Assembly (NCBI GenBank): GCA_947452995.1
Contig: CANGEV010000002.1
Span: 65,172 to 129,171 of the forward strand
Reading direction: 5' to 3'
DNA length: 64,000 nucleotides
Source of the DNA: Chitinophagales bacterium
Lineage (GTDB): Bacteria; Bacteroidota; Bacteroidia; Chitinophagales; CAIODY01
The position numbers and the translations under genes are program-made. Positions 25,807-34,114 of this stretch are shown here, in pieces. A model generated the notes under the pieces. That model did not search any database and had not been told where the DNA came from. It was given only the letters and a program-made list of their open reading frames with translations. Each line of letters opens with the position of its first letter. Positions within the stretch are counted from its first letter, which is position 1.

Positions 25807-26906
25807 TTTGAAAGTCTGTTTTGAAGATATGCGTCTAATAAGGTTAAAGCTAAATGAGCCTCTACAATAGGAACTGCACGTGGTACCGGACAAGCATCAT
25901 GACGGCCTTCAATTTTTAATTCTTCTAGGCTGCCGTTTTCATTCAGCAACGCTTGAGCGGTGCGAATGCTCGCGATTGGCTTAAATGCGACCTTTCCGTA
26001 GATAGGCATGCCATTACTAACGCCACCTTGTATACCTCCAGAAAAATTACTTTTGGTTTGTACGCCCTTCTCCGTAAGGCTTTCGAAGCTGTCATTGTGT
26101 TCGCTGCCGTGCATTTCGCTGCCTGCAAAGCCACTGCCAAATTCAAAACCATGAACAGCGTTGATGCTGGTCATGGCATGCGCTAACTGTGCTGAAAGTT
26201 TGTTAGCCAAGGGTTCTCCGAGTCCGGCAGGCATTCCTGCAGCGTAAAAGTTAATCGTGCCTCCGATGGTATCTCCCTTAGCTGCGGCCGTTTCAATCGC
26301 GGCAAGCATAGCTTCTTGTGCGGTGGTATCAGGGCAAGGGATTTTTGCATGTAGCCAGTCTGTTTTCTTCAGCATGGCTAAAGCACTAGCTTCGTCTTGT
26401 GCCCACTGCATTGGCATTTCAAAGTTGGAATGTCCGATAGTAGATACATAAGCGAAGCAATGAATATTTTTTTCTGCCAATAATTGTTTGGCAATCGCAC
26501 CAGCTGCGACGAGGGGCGCCGTAAGGCGTGCCGAGGAGCGTCCGCCACCTGCTACCTCCCGCAAGCCGTATTTCGCGGTATAGGTATAATCGGCATGACT
26601 CGGTCGAAATGCATGTTGTAAGGATGAATAATCTTTCTCTCTCGTGTCATTGTTTCGAATGATAAAAGCTATAGGAGAGCCCAGTGTGCACTTATCTTTT
26701 AGTCCGGAAAGAAATTCAATTTGATCGTTTTCGTTTCTTGCTGTACCAATAGCACTCCCTCCAGGACGGCGTCTGGATAACATTTCTTGGATTTCATCGA
26801 TTTTGATGTGGAAGCCCGCAGGACAGCCATCAATCACAGCGCCGATTGCCGGGCCGTGTGATTCTCCGAAAAGGGTGACACGAAATTGTTGTCCAAAACT
26901 ATTCAT
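25800..26906 (-). CDS. aroC: Chorismate synthase
   Basis: Last step of the shikimate pathway, converting 5-enolpyruvylshikimate 3-phosphate to chorismate with reduced FMN. Signature motifs are LFGESHGPAIGAVIDGCPAG at the N-terminus, RRPGGSAIGTARNENDQ, RPSHADYTYTAKYG, the RGSSSAR-like GGGRSSARLTAPLVAAGA, and FKPIASIRTAQ near the end. Length 368 is normal. No other shikimate gene is adjacent. The following small membrane gene overlaps by 7 nt. Confidence 0.97.
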   Translation of the reverse strand: MNSFGQQFRVTLFGESHGPAIGAVIDGCPAGFHIKIDEIQEMLSRRRPGGSAIGTARNENDQIEFLSGLKDKCTLGSPIAFIIRNNDTREKDYSSLQHAFRPSHADYTYTAKYGLREVAGGGRSSARLTAPLVAAGAIAKQLLAEKNIHCFAYVSTIGHSNFEMPMQWAQDEASALAMLKKTDWLHAKIPCPDTTAQEAMLAAIETAAAKGDTIGGTINFYAAGMPAGLGEPLANKLSAQLAHAMTSINAVHGFEFGSGFAGSEMHGSEHNDSFESLTEKGVQTKSNFSGGIQGGVSNGMPIYGKVAFKPIASIRTAQALLNENGSLEELKIEGRHDACPVPRAVPIVEAHLALTLLDAYLQNRLSKW

Positions 26907-26973
26907 TGCAACAAAGGTAAGACGAAGCGCTCATTTTTTGCTTTTTTAATCCGTTTTACCACGTTTTTTGCCG

Positions 26974-26981
26974 TATTTTTG
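26974..26981 (+). promoter_or_regulatory. Putative -7 element for the M23/bactofilin/purN operon
   Basis: TATTTTTG is a full match to TAnnTTTG and falls inside the track's proposed reading frame for the M23 gene, which argues for a start further downstream. No good -33 box stands at the expected distance. Confidence 0.4.
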
Positions 26982-26997
26982 TAGCTTACAGTTGAAA

Positions 26998-27879
26998 GTG
27001 AAAAATCCATTCAAAAATAAACGTATTTGGGCGCAACTCAAGCATAAGTATCGCTTGATGATTGTCGATGATCAGACCTATGAAGAAGCTGCTTCATTGC
27101 GTCTGTCCTTGCTTAATTTGTTTATTGTTATGAGCTCCTTGACGGTATTGCTCGTTACCTTAACAGTCTTATTGGTGGTTTTTACCCCGCTTAAAGAGTA
27201 TATCCCAGGATATGGAGAAGGCGGTGGTCGACAACAAGTGGTTGAATTGGTCGAACGTGCGGATTCTTTACAGGAGATGGTAGATGCGCACAATCACTAT
27301 ATTGAAAATTTGAATAAGATTTTGAATGATAAAGTGAGTACCGAAGTGCCAGATGCCCCTTCAAAAGCGGATGTCAAGAATTTTGATACCATTCGTTTAG
27401 GGACTAAATCTGATGCCGAACTCGAACTCCGCAAGCAAGTCGAAACACAAGATAAATTCGCCGTGGCCAAAGGTGCGCGCGACGTAAAGCATGTCGGTAG
27501 TATCAATGATTTCTATTTCTTCTGCCCCGTGAAAGGTACGATTACAAGCCTTTTCAACCCCGTTGCGAATCATTTTGGCATCGACGTGGTAACGGCCAAA
27601 GACGAAGCGATTAAGGCTGTTCTTGCCGGAAAGGTGATCTTCGCTGATTGGACGTTAGAAACAGGCTATACCATTAGCATTCAGCATGGCAGCAATCTCA
27701 TTTCTACTTATAAACATTGCTCTATATTATTTAAAAAAGTTGGTAATTTTGTAACCGCTGGCGAAGTGATTGGCGTCGTTGGCAATACAGGTGAACTCAC
27801 CAATGGGCCGCATCTGCATTTGGAACTGTGGTATAATGGAATAGCTGTCAATCCGAAAGCATTTATTAATTTTAATTAA
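26998..27879 (+). CDS. M23 family peptidoglycan metallopeptidase
   Basis: Membrane-anchored zinc endopeptidase expected to cut peptide cross-links in peptidoglycan. An N-terminal cytoplasmic basic stretch precedes one membrane helix (about residues 40-65), a periplasmic coiled region (QQVVELVERADSLQEMVDAHN) and the LytM domain (about 185-293). Both zinc motifs are intact: HFGID (H-x3-D) and HLHLE (H-x-H). The track's TTG at 26968 lies on a -7-like box, so I prefer GTG 26998 (TTG 26992 is also possible). It is 11 nt upstream of a bactofilin gene, a pairing known from cell-shape systems such as Csd1-CcmA and LmdC. Confidence 0.9.
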   Translation: MKNPFKNKRIWAQLKHKYRLMIVDDQTYEEAASLRLSLLNLFIVMSSLTVLLVTLTVLLVVFTPLKEYIPGYGEGGGRQQVVELVERADSLQEMVDAHNHYIENLNKILNDKVSTEVPDAPSKADVKNFDTIRLGTKSDAELELRKQVETQDKFAVAKGARDVKHVGSINDFYFFCPVKGTITSLFNPVANHFGIDVVTAKDEAIKAVLAGKVIFADWTLETGYTISIQHGSNLISTYKHCSILFKKVGNFVTAGEVIGVVGNTGELTNGPHLHLELWYNGIAVNPKAFINFN

Positions 27880-27890
27880 ACTTATTTATC

Positions 27891-28316
27891 ATGTCAGTAT
27901 TCGAATCAAAATCAAAAGTAACAACGGTAATGCCTACGGCAATCAACCAAGGTACGCGTATTGAAGGTGATATGACAAGTGATGGCGATATCCGTTTGGA
28001 TGGCTTTATGTCAGGTAATATGCAGTCGAAAGCCAAAGTGGTAATCGGTGCAGCTGGTTCTATAGATGGAAACATCGCTTGTTACAGCGCCGATATTTCT
28101 GGTCAGGTTACCGGCAATATCGAAGCGAAAGATATTTTGTTTTTAAAGTCATCTGCTGTCGTTAACGGCAATATCAGTGTAGGGAAATTAGTAATTGAAA
28201 GCGGTGCAAAATTTAATGGTAATTGTACCATGACTGCACATACTGTTTCATTAAATGCCACTAGTACAAATAGTGCTGCCGAATTAAGTGCAAAACAAAA
28301 GAAAGGCGTAGTTTAA
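27891..28316 (+). CDS. Bactofilin (polymer-forming cytoskeletal protein)
   Basis: Self-assembling beta-helical scaffold protein that recruits cell-wall enzymes to defined places. The DUF583 core (about residues 15-115) shows repeating short strands: GTRIEGDMTSDGDIRLDGFMSG, KVVIGAAGSIDGNI, DISGQVTGNIEAKD, AVVNGNISVGKLVIESGAKFNG. Flexible N- and C-terminal tails flank it. Length 141 is typical. It follows the M23 peptidase by 11 nt and precedes purN by 11 nt. The partner is very likely the upstream M23 enzyme. Confidence 0.94.
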   Translation: MSVFESKSKVTTVMPTAINQGTRIEGDMTSDGDIRLDGFMSGNMQSKAKVVIGAAGSIDGNIACYSADISGQVTGNIEAKDILFLKSSAVVNGNISVGKLVIESGAKFNGNCTMTAHTVSLNATSTNSAAELSAKQKKGVV

Positions 28317-28327
28317 TTTAATTGGTG

Positions 28328-28918
28328 ATGACGGAACAGCCGCAGCGCATAGTGATTTTTGCAAGTGGGAGAGGCTCGAATGCTGCTGCCATCTGTGCCT
28401 ATTTTCACGCCTACGATCATATTAATGTTGCTGGGATTTTTACGAATAAAGCTGATGCAGGTGTTATTGAAGTAGCGAATAAATTTCGTGTTCCGCATTA
28501 TGTGTTTAATCGCGAGGAATGGCGTTCACCGTTATTTAATATTCAGAATTATATTGCTGAAAAAGTAGATTTGATTGTGCTAGCCGGTTTTTTGTGGCAG
28601 GTGCCTGATTCATTCTTGCAAAATCATGACGCACCCGTTATTAATATTCATCCGAGCTTATTGCCGAAGTACGGTGGTAAAGGGATGTATGGCATGCATG
28701 TGCACGAGGCGGTGAAGGCGGCAGGTGAAACAGAAACAGGGATCACCATTCATAAAGTAACCACGCAATACGACGAAGGTCCTGTCTTATTTCAGGCTAA
28801 ATGTGCGATTGCCCCTACAGACGACGTCGATACTATTCGAAAGAAAGTACAAGGCCTAGAGTATATTCATTTCCCGAAGGTGATTGAGTTTTTGCTTACT
28901 GCGTTAAGGATTGGTTAA
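28328..28918 (+). CDS. purN: Phosphoribosylglycinamide formyltransferase
   Basis: Third step of purine synthesis, adding a formyl group from 10-formyl-THF to GAR. GRGSNA near the N-terminus binds phosphate, and the catalytic Asn-His pair sits in INIHPSLLPKYGG with the catalytic Asp in YDEGPVLFQ. Length 196 is normal. The track start is a TTG; ATG 28328 two codons later is the natural start. The stop codon opens directly into the purine-rich repeat tract. Confidence 0.95.
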   Translation: MTEQPQRIVIFASGRGSNAAAICAYFHAYDHINVAGIFTNKADAGVIEVANKFRVPHYVFNREEWRSPLFNIQNYIAEKVDLIVLAGFLWQVPDSFLQNHDAPVINIHPSLLPKYGGKGMYGMHVHEAVKAAGETETGITIHKVTTQYDEGPVLFQAKCAIAPTDDVDTIRKKVQGLEYIHFPKVIEFLLTALRIG

Positions 28919-29105
28919 AAGGGAAAAGGGAAAGGGAAAAGGGGATCCCGATGCGAAGCTATCGGGAGGGAAAAGGGGAAAAGGGGAAAAGGGAAAAGGG
29001 AAAGGGAAAGGGGAAAAGGGAAAAGGGAAAAGGGAAAAGGGAAAAGGGAAAGGGAAAAGGGAAAAGGGAAAAGGGAAAAGGGAAAAGGGAAAAGGGAAAA
29101 GGGAA
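28917..29105. repeat. GGGAAAA purine tract with embedded hairpin
   Basis: Low-complexity DNA built of GGGAAAA/GGGAAA units. From 28964 to 29105 the + strand has 142 nt without a single pyrimidine and about twenty G-runs of three or more separated by three or four A's. This meets the usual G-quadruplex consensus many times and could also form a triplex. A hairpin TCCCGAT...ATCGGGA (28946-28967) interrupts the left part. Open frames of 60-109 codons on both strands here are consequences of the repeat and not genes. Confidence 0.9.
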
Positions 29106-29163
29106 TCACCATTCACTATTAACCATTCACTATTCACTCCCGATTGCATCGGGATCACCATTA
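29106..29163. repeat. ATTCACTATT micro-repeats and TCCCGAT hairpin
   Basis: Reverse-strand copies of the GTGAATAGTGAA motif (ATTCACTATTAACCATTCACTATT) run into a perfect hairpin TCCCGAT-TGC-ATCGGGA (29138-29154). Read on the - strand it aligns over about 25 nt with the element at 37081, differing at two bases. Confidence 0.75.
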
Positions 29164-31635
29164 TCACATTTCCTCCATCGATGGGCCACCTTCCATACGG
29201 CCTCTGCCAGGACGTTTGCCGGCCATCTCATTCGACATAGTACCAAAACGATAAATGGCAGTTAACATGACTATGCCTCGGTCGCGACGACGAATAGCGT
29301 GTTGGTAGAAGTTTGGTCCAGACGTTGTCATCTCCATACGCATCTGGCTCAACGCATCCATTACACTTAAGGTGAGGTTCAAACGATTTTTAAATAAGTC
29401 ATTTTTCCATCCTCCTGAAATTACAAGTGTAGAGGCAAATTGCCCTTGCGCAATCACAGTAGGTGCTTGGTAGAAAACAGAAGCTTGTAATGCACTGAAC
29501 TTCGCCAGACGATAGTTGGTATTGAAACGACCCGACCAAGAAACAAAATTATTTTGCAAGTCGGCTTCGATGTTATTTGCGTTGATCTTCGATTCATACA
29601 CATTCACGTTCAACATCGCGTCCCACTTCTTGCTGAATGTCACATTGCCCGTCGCCTCTAAGCCGTAGTTATCGCTAGAATAGGCGTTTAGAAAAGAGAT
29701 AAGCGAAGTTCCGTCAGCTAATACACTTCTATAACGAATTTGTAAATTATTGCTATGACGGTAATACAGACTTGCATTGATACTATATTTTTCAAGTGTC
29801 CTTTGATAGCCTAATTCAATGGAATGCACCAATTCCGGCTTCAAGCCAGGATTACCTTGACGTTTGTTTTGTGGATCACTAATATCAAGAAACGGATTTT
29901 GACTTTGTGGATTTGCACGGTTGATACGTCGACTATAGCTCAATTGTATTTGATCTTTTTTACTAAGTGGCTGACGAATAATCGCTGTAGGGAAGAGGTT
30001 GAGATAACGGTTCTTTTGGAAGAAGCCAGTATTCGTTAGGTAGATATCTTGAAGCGTATATTCACCGCGTAAGCCCAACTGATAGGCGAAGGTTTTGTAG
30101 AGCCCCGACTTCGTTAGATAAGCCGCTGAGATTTGCTCCGTAAACACGAAATGGTTGCTGATAGCTGTGTTCATATATGCACCATCCATATTTATATCAG
30201 GATAAAGAAGGCCTAAATAATCTGCATCGCTATGACGACGTACCACACGTCCCCCTAATTCATATTTTCCGAATTCACCATTGGGAACAGTATAGTCGAT
30301 TTGCGCATTGATCATCTGTACATGGCCCATGCTGCGAATGCCACTGTGTGCAAACTGCTGGCTCATGGAATCTTGCTGCATATAATCCTGGCGGCCATCG
30401 CGCGACATATCCGAAAAGGTTATATCGGCGTTGAGTTCTTCTTTCGGCGTTGGGAATTTTTTACGTAAGTTGAAGTTGATGTCCGCATTTTGGTTGTCGT
30501 TGACCTGATCATTCGCCCTAAAAATGCTGTTGGTATATTGTTTGTCGGCACTCAAATAACGATAAATAATGCGTTCTGGTTGTAATTCCTTCTCCAGGTT
30601 TAGATTTATACGTGTGCCAATCGTAGTGTATTTATCAAGGGTGTATTCTGCGCCTGCACCAAGCAAATGATTTTTGTTTTCAGATGGACTTTTTGATGTC
30701 TGGAGCATATAGTACATGCTATCTCTCAAATACGTCTCGCGGTAGCTAGAACCGCTTCCACGACGGTGTTCGTCTTTTCCAGTATAACTACCATAGAAGT
30801 TCCATTTTTTGTTGCGGTAGCTCATATTTACTCCGCCTGTATATTTGTCGATTGTACCAGCAGAGGCCGTTGCTTGTCCATTAAACCCTTGCAACTTGTT
30901 TTTCTTCATCACGATATTGATAATCCCCGACATCCCTTCAGCAGAGTATTTGGCGCTTGGATTCGTGATCACTTCGATGCTTTCAATGGAGGCTGCAGGA
31001 ATGCTGGAAAGCACACTTTTTTTGTCGCTTCCCAAGATGCTGCTCGGACGGCCATCGATGAGAATCGTGACATTGTCGTTACCGCGTAAGGAGATTTTTC
31101 CATCAATGTCGACATTGACGCCAGGCACCTGACGGAGCACATCGTTACCTGTACCGCCTGCTGAAACGAGGTTACGTTCGTTGTTGTAAACACGTTTGTC
31201 GAGGTTTTGAACGAGCATTTGTTTCTCCGCCGTGATCTGCGCTTGGCGTAAGCTGTTTTGATTTTTACTGATTAAAATACTGTCAAAGCTTTTATTGGGT
31301 GCGTTGGGTACTAATAAGAAGGCTTCCGAGATAAAAGGGTTATAACCTACATAACTCACTTTCAAGGTCATTTTGCCCACAGGAATTTGTGCAATAGAAA
31401 AATTGCCTTTTTCATCACTTACACCACCCGCCACGACTTTGTTTTCGCGAGCCGAGATTACTTCAATAACAGCATAGGCTAAAAGCTCTTTACTTTCTTT
31501 ATCGTAAATTTTGCCGTTTACGGAGCCGATGCTAGGGCGAACGCCTCCTGGAGGCATATTGCCTTGCATCTGTTGGGCAAAAGCAGTATTAAAAACGAGA
31601 CTTAGAAAAATAATAACAGGGGCTAGGTTTTTCAT
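29164..31635 (-). CDS. TonB-dependent outer-membrane receptor family protein
   Basis: Outer-membrane protein of 823 residues, predicted to import or bind a substrate with energy from TonB. After a signal peptide (to AFAQ) comes a carboxypeptidase-regulatory-like beta-sandwich (about 37-115, VNGKIYDKESKELLAYAVIEV), then a plug domain (about 125-235, NVTILIDGRPSSIL, IESIEVITNPSAKYSAEG) and a long barrel. It is the group often labelled outer membrane beta-barrel family. The C-terminus is unusual in ending after the last strands with a Gly/Met/Arg-rich tail (RPGRGRMEGGPSMEEM). The substrate is unknown and no SusD-type partner is adjacent. Confidence 0.9.
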   Translation of the reverse strand: MKNLAPVIIFLSLVFNTAFAQQMQGNMPPGGVRPSIGSVNGKIYDKESKELLAYAVIEVISARENKVVAGGVSDEKGNFSIAQIPVGKMTLKVSYVGYNPFISEAFLLVPNAPNKSFDSILISKNQNSLRQAQITAEKQMLVQNLDKRVYNNERNLVSAGGTGNDVLRQVPGVNVDIDGKISLRGNDNVTILIDGRPSSILGSDKKSVLSSIPAASIESIEVITNPSAKYSAEGMSGIINIVMKKNKLQGFNGQATASAGTIDKYTGGVNMSYRNKKWNFYGSYTGKDEHRRGSGSSYRETYLRDSMYYMLQTSKSPSENKNHLLGAGAEYTLDKYTTIGTRINLNLEKELQPERIIYRYLSADKQYTNSIFRANDQVNDNQNADINFNLRKKFPTPKEELNADITFSDMSRDGRQDYMQQDSMSQQFAHSGIRSMGHVQMINAQIDYTVPNGEFGKYELGGRVVRRHSDADYLGLLYPDINMDGAYMNTAISNHFVFTEQISAAYLTKSGLYKTFAYQLGLRGEYTLQDIYLTNTGFFQKNRYLNLFPTAIIRQPLSKKDQIQLSYSRRINRANPQSQNPFLDISDPQNKRQGNPGLKPELVHSIELGYQRTLEKYSINASLYYRHSNNLQIRYRSVLADGTSLISFLNAYSSDNYGLEATGNVTFSKKWDAMLNVNVYESKINANNIEADLQNNFVSWSGRFNTNYRLAKFSALQASVFYQAPTVIAQGQFASTLVISGGWKNDLFKNRLNLTLSVMDALSQMRMEMTTSGPNFYQHAIRRRDRGIVMLTAIYRFGTMSNEMAGKRPGRGRMEGGPSMEEM

Positions 31636-31967
31636 AAAAAAAGAGTGGTCCCAAAGTTCGGAAAAATTAGCGTTCGATTGCCTTTTTAACTAAATAATTG
31701 ATAAATAATGGAGGGGAGGGGTAATAATTTGTGCTAGACGCGCGTTGTTTTAAAGATGCACGAATTAATTCGTGCATCTTTAGGGGCGGGACGCGGTATT
31801 TTACAATGCTAATTTCAAGCAATATCAAACGATTCGCATGCGTAAATAGAATTATCTGACATCTTGTCTGCGTTTTTTTTGATTTATTATAGGTTTTTGG
31901 CCAAAAAGTGTTGTTCAGAAATTCAATTGAGTGATAAAGCCAAATGGAATAATTGTTGTTGACGTAA
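31636..31967. other. AT-rich divergent gap with a long palindrome
   Basis: The 332-bp gap between the divergent TonB receptor and an orphan ORF holds no supported gene. It contains a perfect 32-bp palindrome (separate entry), a G-rich GGGGCGGGACGCGG segment just after it, and otherwise A+T-rich DNA with stops in all frames. Promoters for one or both neighbours must lie here, but I see no clean TTTG/TAnnTTTG pair. Confidence 0.5.
31751..31782. promoter_or_regulatory. Perfect 32-bp palindrome, possible operator
   Basis: TAAAGATGCACGAATT is followed directly by its reverse complement with no loop. There is no T-run on either side suited to termination, and no gene ends here, so binding by a dimeric regulator is more likely than termination. 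Function is inferred. Confidence 0.6.
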
Positions 31968-32507
31968 ATTAAAATATATCAATATAAAAAAAATAAATTA
32001 AAAACTTTTGCTGTTGGAGCCTTAACTTATGCTGGTTTAAAATCTGTTTCGAGAAGTGTAGATCCTTACACCAGAACCTTTGCTGGGTTTATAGTTTCTG
32101 GTGCTTTAGCTCTTTCTGTAAATCCAAACCACCGATTATTAGGATGCGTAGTAGGTGTCGCTGCTTCACTGCAAATTTTCGATACCTTTAAAGGTGGGCG
32201 CTTGGTAGTAAATAATTTCAATCGTAAAATTTATATTCTTGATGAAAAATTGGGTGTTTCTGAACTCTTGCCAGGTCAATTGCCGAGTAACTTTATTCAT
32301 GGATTAACCTTTGAAGGTATGAAAGGTGTTTTTAAGGTCTCTGATGGAGTTTATATAAGGATGAATGAAAATGGCATGGTTGACTATCCTTTTGGGTTAA
32401 GTAAAATGGTCAATTTGTGTGTACGTGATGCTGGTTACAAGAATTATAATTGGATTAGAATGCAGCAGGATTCACGTTGGAGGGAGCTGTATTCAAAATC
32501 TATATAG
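31968..32507 (+). CDS. Orphan ORF without a canonical start (unknown or decayed gene)
   Basis: I do not recognise this protein. The track gives 101 residues from a TTG at 32202, but the same frame stays open back to 31968 (179 codons) and reads like real protein. A basic start (YKKNKLKTFAVGALTYAGL) is followed by two hydrophobic segments (TFAGFIVSGALALSV and LLGCVVGVAASLQIF) and then a soluble part with GVYIRMNENGMVDYPFG. No ATG or GTG exists in that upstream frame, only ATA, ATT or TTA codons. Either a non-standard start is used, or an upstream start was lost by mutation, for example in the nearby A8 run. It is A+T-richer than its neighbours. Confidence 0.5.
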   Translation: MKIYQYKKNKLKTFAVGALTYAGLKSVSRSVDPYTRTFAGFIVSGALALSVNPNHRLLGCVVGVAASLQIFDTFKGGRLVVNNFNRKIYILDEKLGVSELLPGQLPSNFIHGLTFEGMKGVFKVSDGVYIRMNENGMVDYPFGLSKMVNLCVRDAGYKNYNWIRMQQDSRWRELYSKSI

Positions 32508-32581
32508 ATTAAGAAATCAAGCGAATTTGTCCTCCTTTCAGTGAATCCTTTTGTGTATCTTAGCAAGGTAAAACAATCAAT

Positions 32582-34114
32582 ATGGATATCGCAAATTTCT
32601 TGACCGAATTAGGTATTAAAAGTGAAAATAGCGGCGTTAGTACTGGCCGCGAATGGATGACAGGAAAAGGAGGGCTTTTGAGCTCTTATTCTCCAACGGA
32701 TGGTAAGCTTATTGCTACCTGCACTGCTGCATCTACCGACGAGTATGAAGCTGCCATCGCAAAAGCAGAAGAAGCGTTTAAAATTTGGCGTAATGTACCA
32801 GCACCAAAGCGTGGTGAAATCGTTCGTCAAATGGGCGACGCGTTCCGCAAACATAAAGCGGCTCTAGGTGCACTCGTTTCTTATGAAATGGGGAAGTCGT
32901 ATCAAGAGGGTTTGGGAGAAGTTCAAGAAATTATTGATATCTGTGATTTCGCAGTTGGTTTAAGCCGTCAGCTTTATGGCTTAACGATGCATTCAGAACG
33001 TCCGAATCATCGTATGTACGAGCAATGGCATGCAATCGGGATTGTAGGTATTATCTCTGCTTTCAATTTCCCTGTTGCCGTATGGTCGTGGAACAGTATG
33101 TTGGCGTGGGTATGTGGTGATGTGTGTATTTGGAAGCCAAGTGAAAAAACGCCTTTATGTTCGATTGCCTGTCAAAATATTATTCAAGAAGTTTTAGCAA
33201 ATAATAATTTACCAGAGGGATTGAGTGTGATTGTCAATGGTGGTCGTGAAATCGGAGAACGTCTTGCGGCAGATACGCGCATTCCTTTAGTCTCTGCAAC
33301 AGGTTCTACGCGTATGGGTAAAGCAGTTGCGTCGAAAGTAGCAGAACGCCTTGGTCGTAGCTTGCTTGAACTAGGTGGTAATAACGCCATCATCGTGAGC
33401 GAACATGCCGATTTAAAAATGGTATTGACGGGTGCTGTATTCGGAGCCGTAGGTACTGCTGGTCAGCGTTGCACCACAACACGTCGTATCATCGTGCATG
33501 AAAGTATCTTTGAAAAAACAAAACAAGTATTAGCCTCTGCTTATGCGCAGATCGTTATCGGTAACCCATTGGATGAAAAGAATCATATGGGACCATTAAT
33601 CGATAAAGATGCGGTAGCGATGTATAACAGTGCAATTGAAAAGGCCAAAGCAGAAGGTGCGAAAGTGATAGTAGAAGGTGGCGTATTGAGCGGTGCCGGC
33701 TACGAAAGCGGTTGCTACGTGAAGCCTTGTATCATGGAAGTAGAAAACCATTATGCCATCGTGCAACACGAAACCTTCGCTCCGATATTGTATGTCATGA
33801 AGTATAATACGATAGAAGAAGCCATCGGGATGCAGAATAATGTACCGCAAGGATTGTCATCTGCCATCTTCACTGGCAACTTACGCGAGGCGGAATTGTT
33901 CTTGAGCGTGAATGGTAGCGACTGTGGTATTGCGAATGTGAATATCGGAACAAGTGGTGCGGAAATTGGCGGTGCTTTCGGCGGTGAGAAAGAAACGGGA
34001 GGTGGGCGTGAAAGTGGCTCTGACGCGTGGAAAGCATATATGCGTCGTCAAACCAATACGATCAACTACGGTACACAATTACCGTTGGCACAAGGTATTA
34101 AATTCGACTTCTAA
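32582..34114 (+). CDS. ALDH7-type aldehyde dehydrogenase (aminoadipate-semialdehyde dehydrogenase-like)
   Basis: NAD-dependent aldehyde dehydrogenase of the antiquitin group, which oxidises alpha-aminoadipate semialdehyde (piperideine-6-carboxylate) in lysine breakdown. The catalytic Cys is in TAGQRCTTTRR (about residue 300) and the general-base Glu in LELGGNNA; SAFNFPVAVWSWN and the nucleotide-binding SATGSTRMGK are in place. Length 510 is usual. The substrate is inferred from family resemblance, and no other lysine-degradation gene is adjacent. The next gene starts directly after its stop codon. Confidence 0.92.
   Translation: MDIANFLTELGIKSENSGVSTGREWMTGKGGLLSSYSPTDGKLIATCTAASTDEYEAAIAKAEEAFKIWRNVPAPKRGEIVRQMGDAFRKHKAALGALVSYEMGKSYQEGLGEVQEIIDICDFAVGLSRQLYGLTMHSERPNHRMYEQWHAIGIVGIISAFNFPVAVWSWNSMLAWVCGDVCIWKPSEKTPLCSIACQNIIQEVLANNNLPEGLSVIVNGGREIGERLAADTRIPLVSATGSTRMGKAVASKVAERLGRSLLELGGNNAIIVSEHADLKMVLTGAVFGAVGTAGQRCTTTRRIIVHESIFEKTKQVLASAYAQIVIGNPLDEKNHMGPLIDKDAVAMYNSAIEKAKAEGAKVIVEGGVLSGAGYESGCYVKPCIMEVENHYAIVQHETFAPILYVMKYNTIEEAIGMQNNVPQGLSSAIFTGNLREAELFLSVNGSDCGIANVNIGTSGAEIGGAFGGEKETGGGRESGSDAWKAYMRRQTNTINYGTQLPLAQGIKFDF

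Noticed and set aside
25807-25893. 29-residue N-terminal extension of the small membrane protein
   Set aside because: It lies in another frame of aroC and the hydrophobic protein starts naturally at ATG 25806.
26968-26997. TTG start at 26968 for the M23 peptidase
   Set aside because: The codons coincide with a TATTTTTG promoter element and add a non-family PYFCSLQL stretch.
28904-29265. Overlapping ORFs of 65-109 codons on both strands (KREKGKGK and SLFPFPF peptides)
   Set aside because: They are produced by the GGGAAAA repeat, which has no stop codon in any frame; peptide content is pure low complexity and they overlap each other and a gene 3' end.
30766-31132. ORFs of 95-107 codons on + inside the TonB receptor gene
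   Set aside because: Antisense shadows of the plug-domain coding region.
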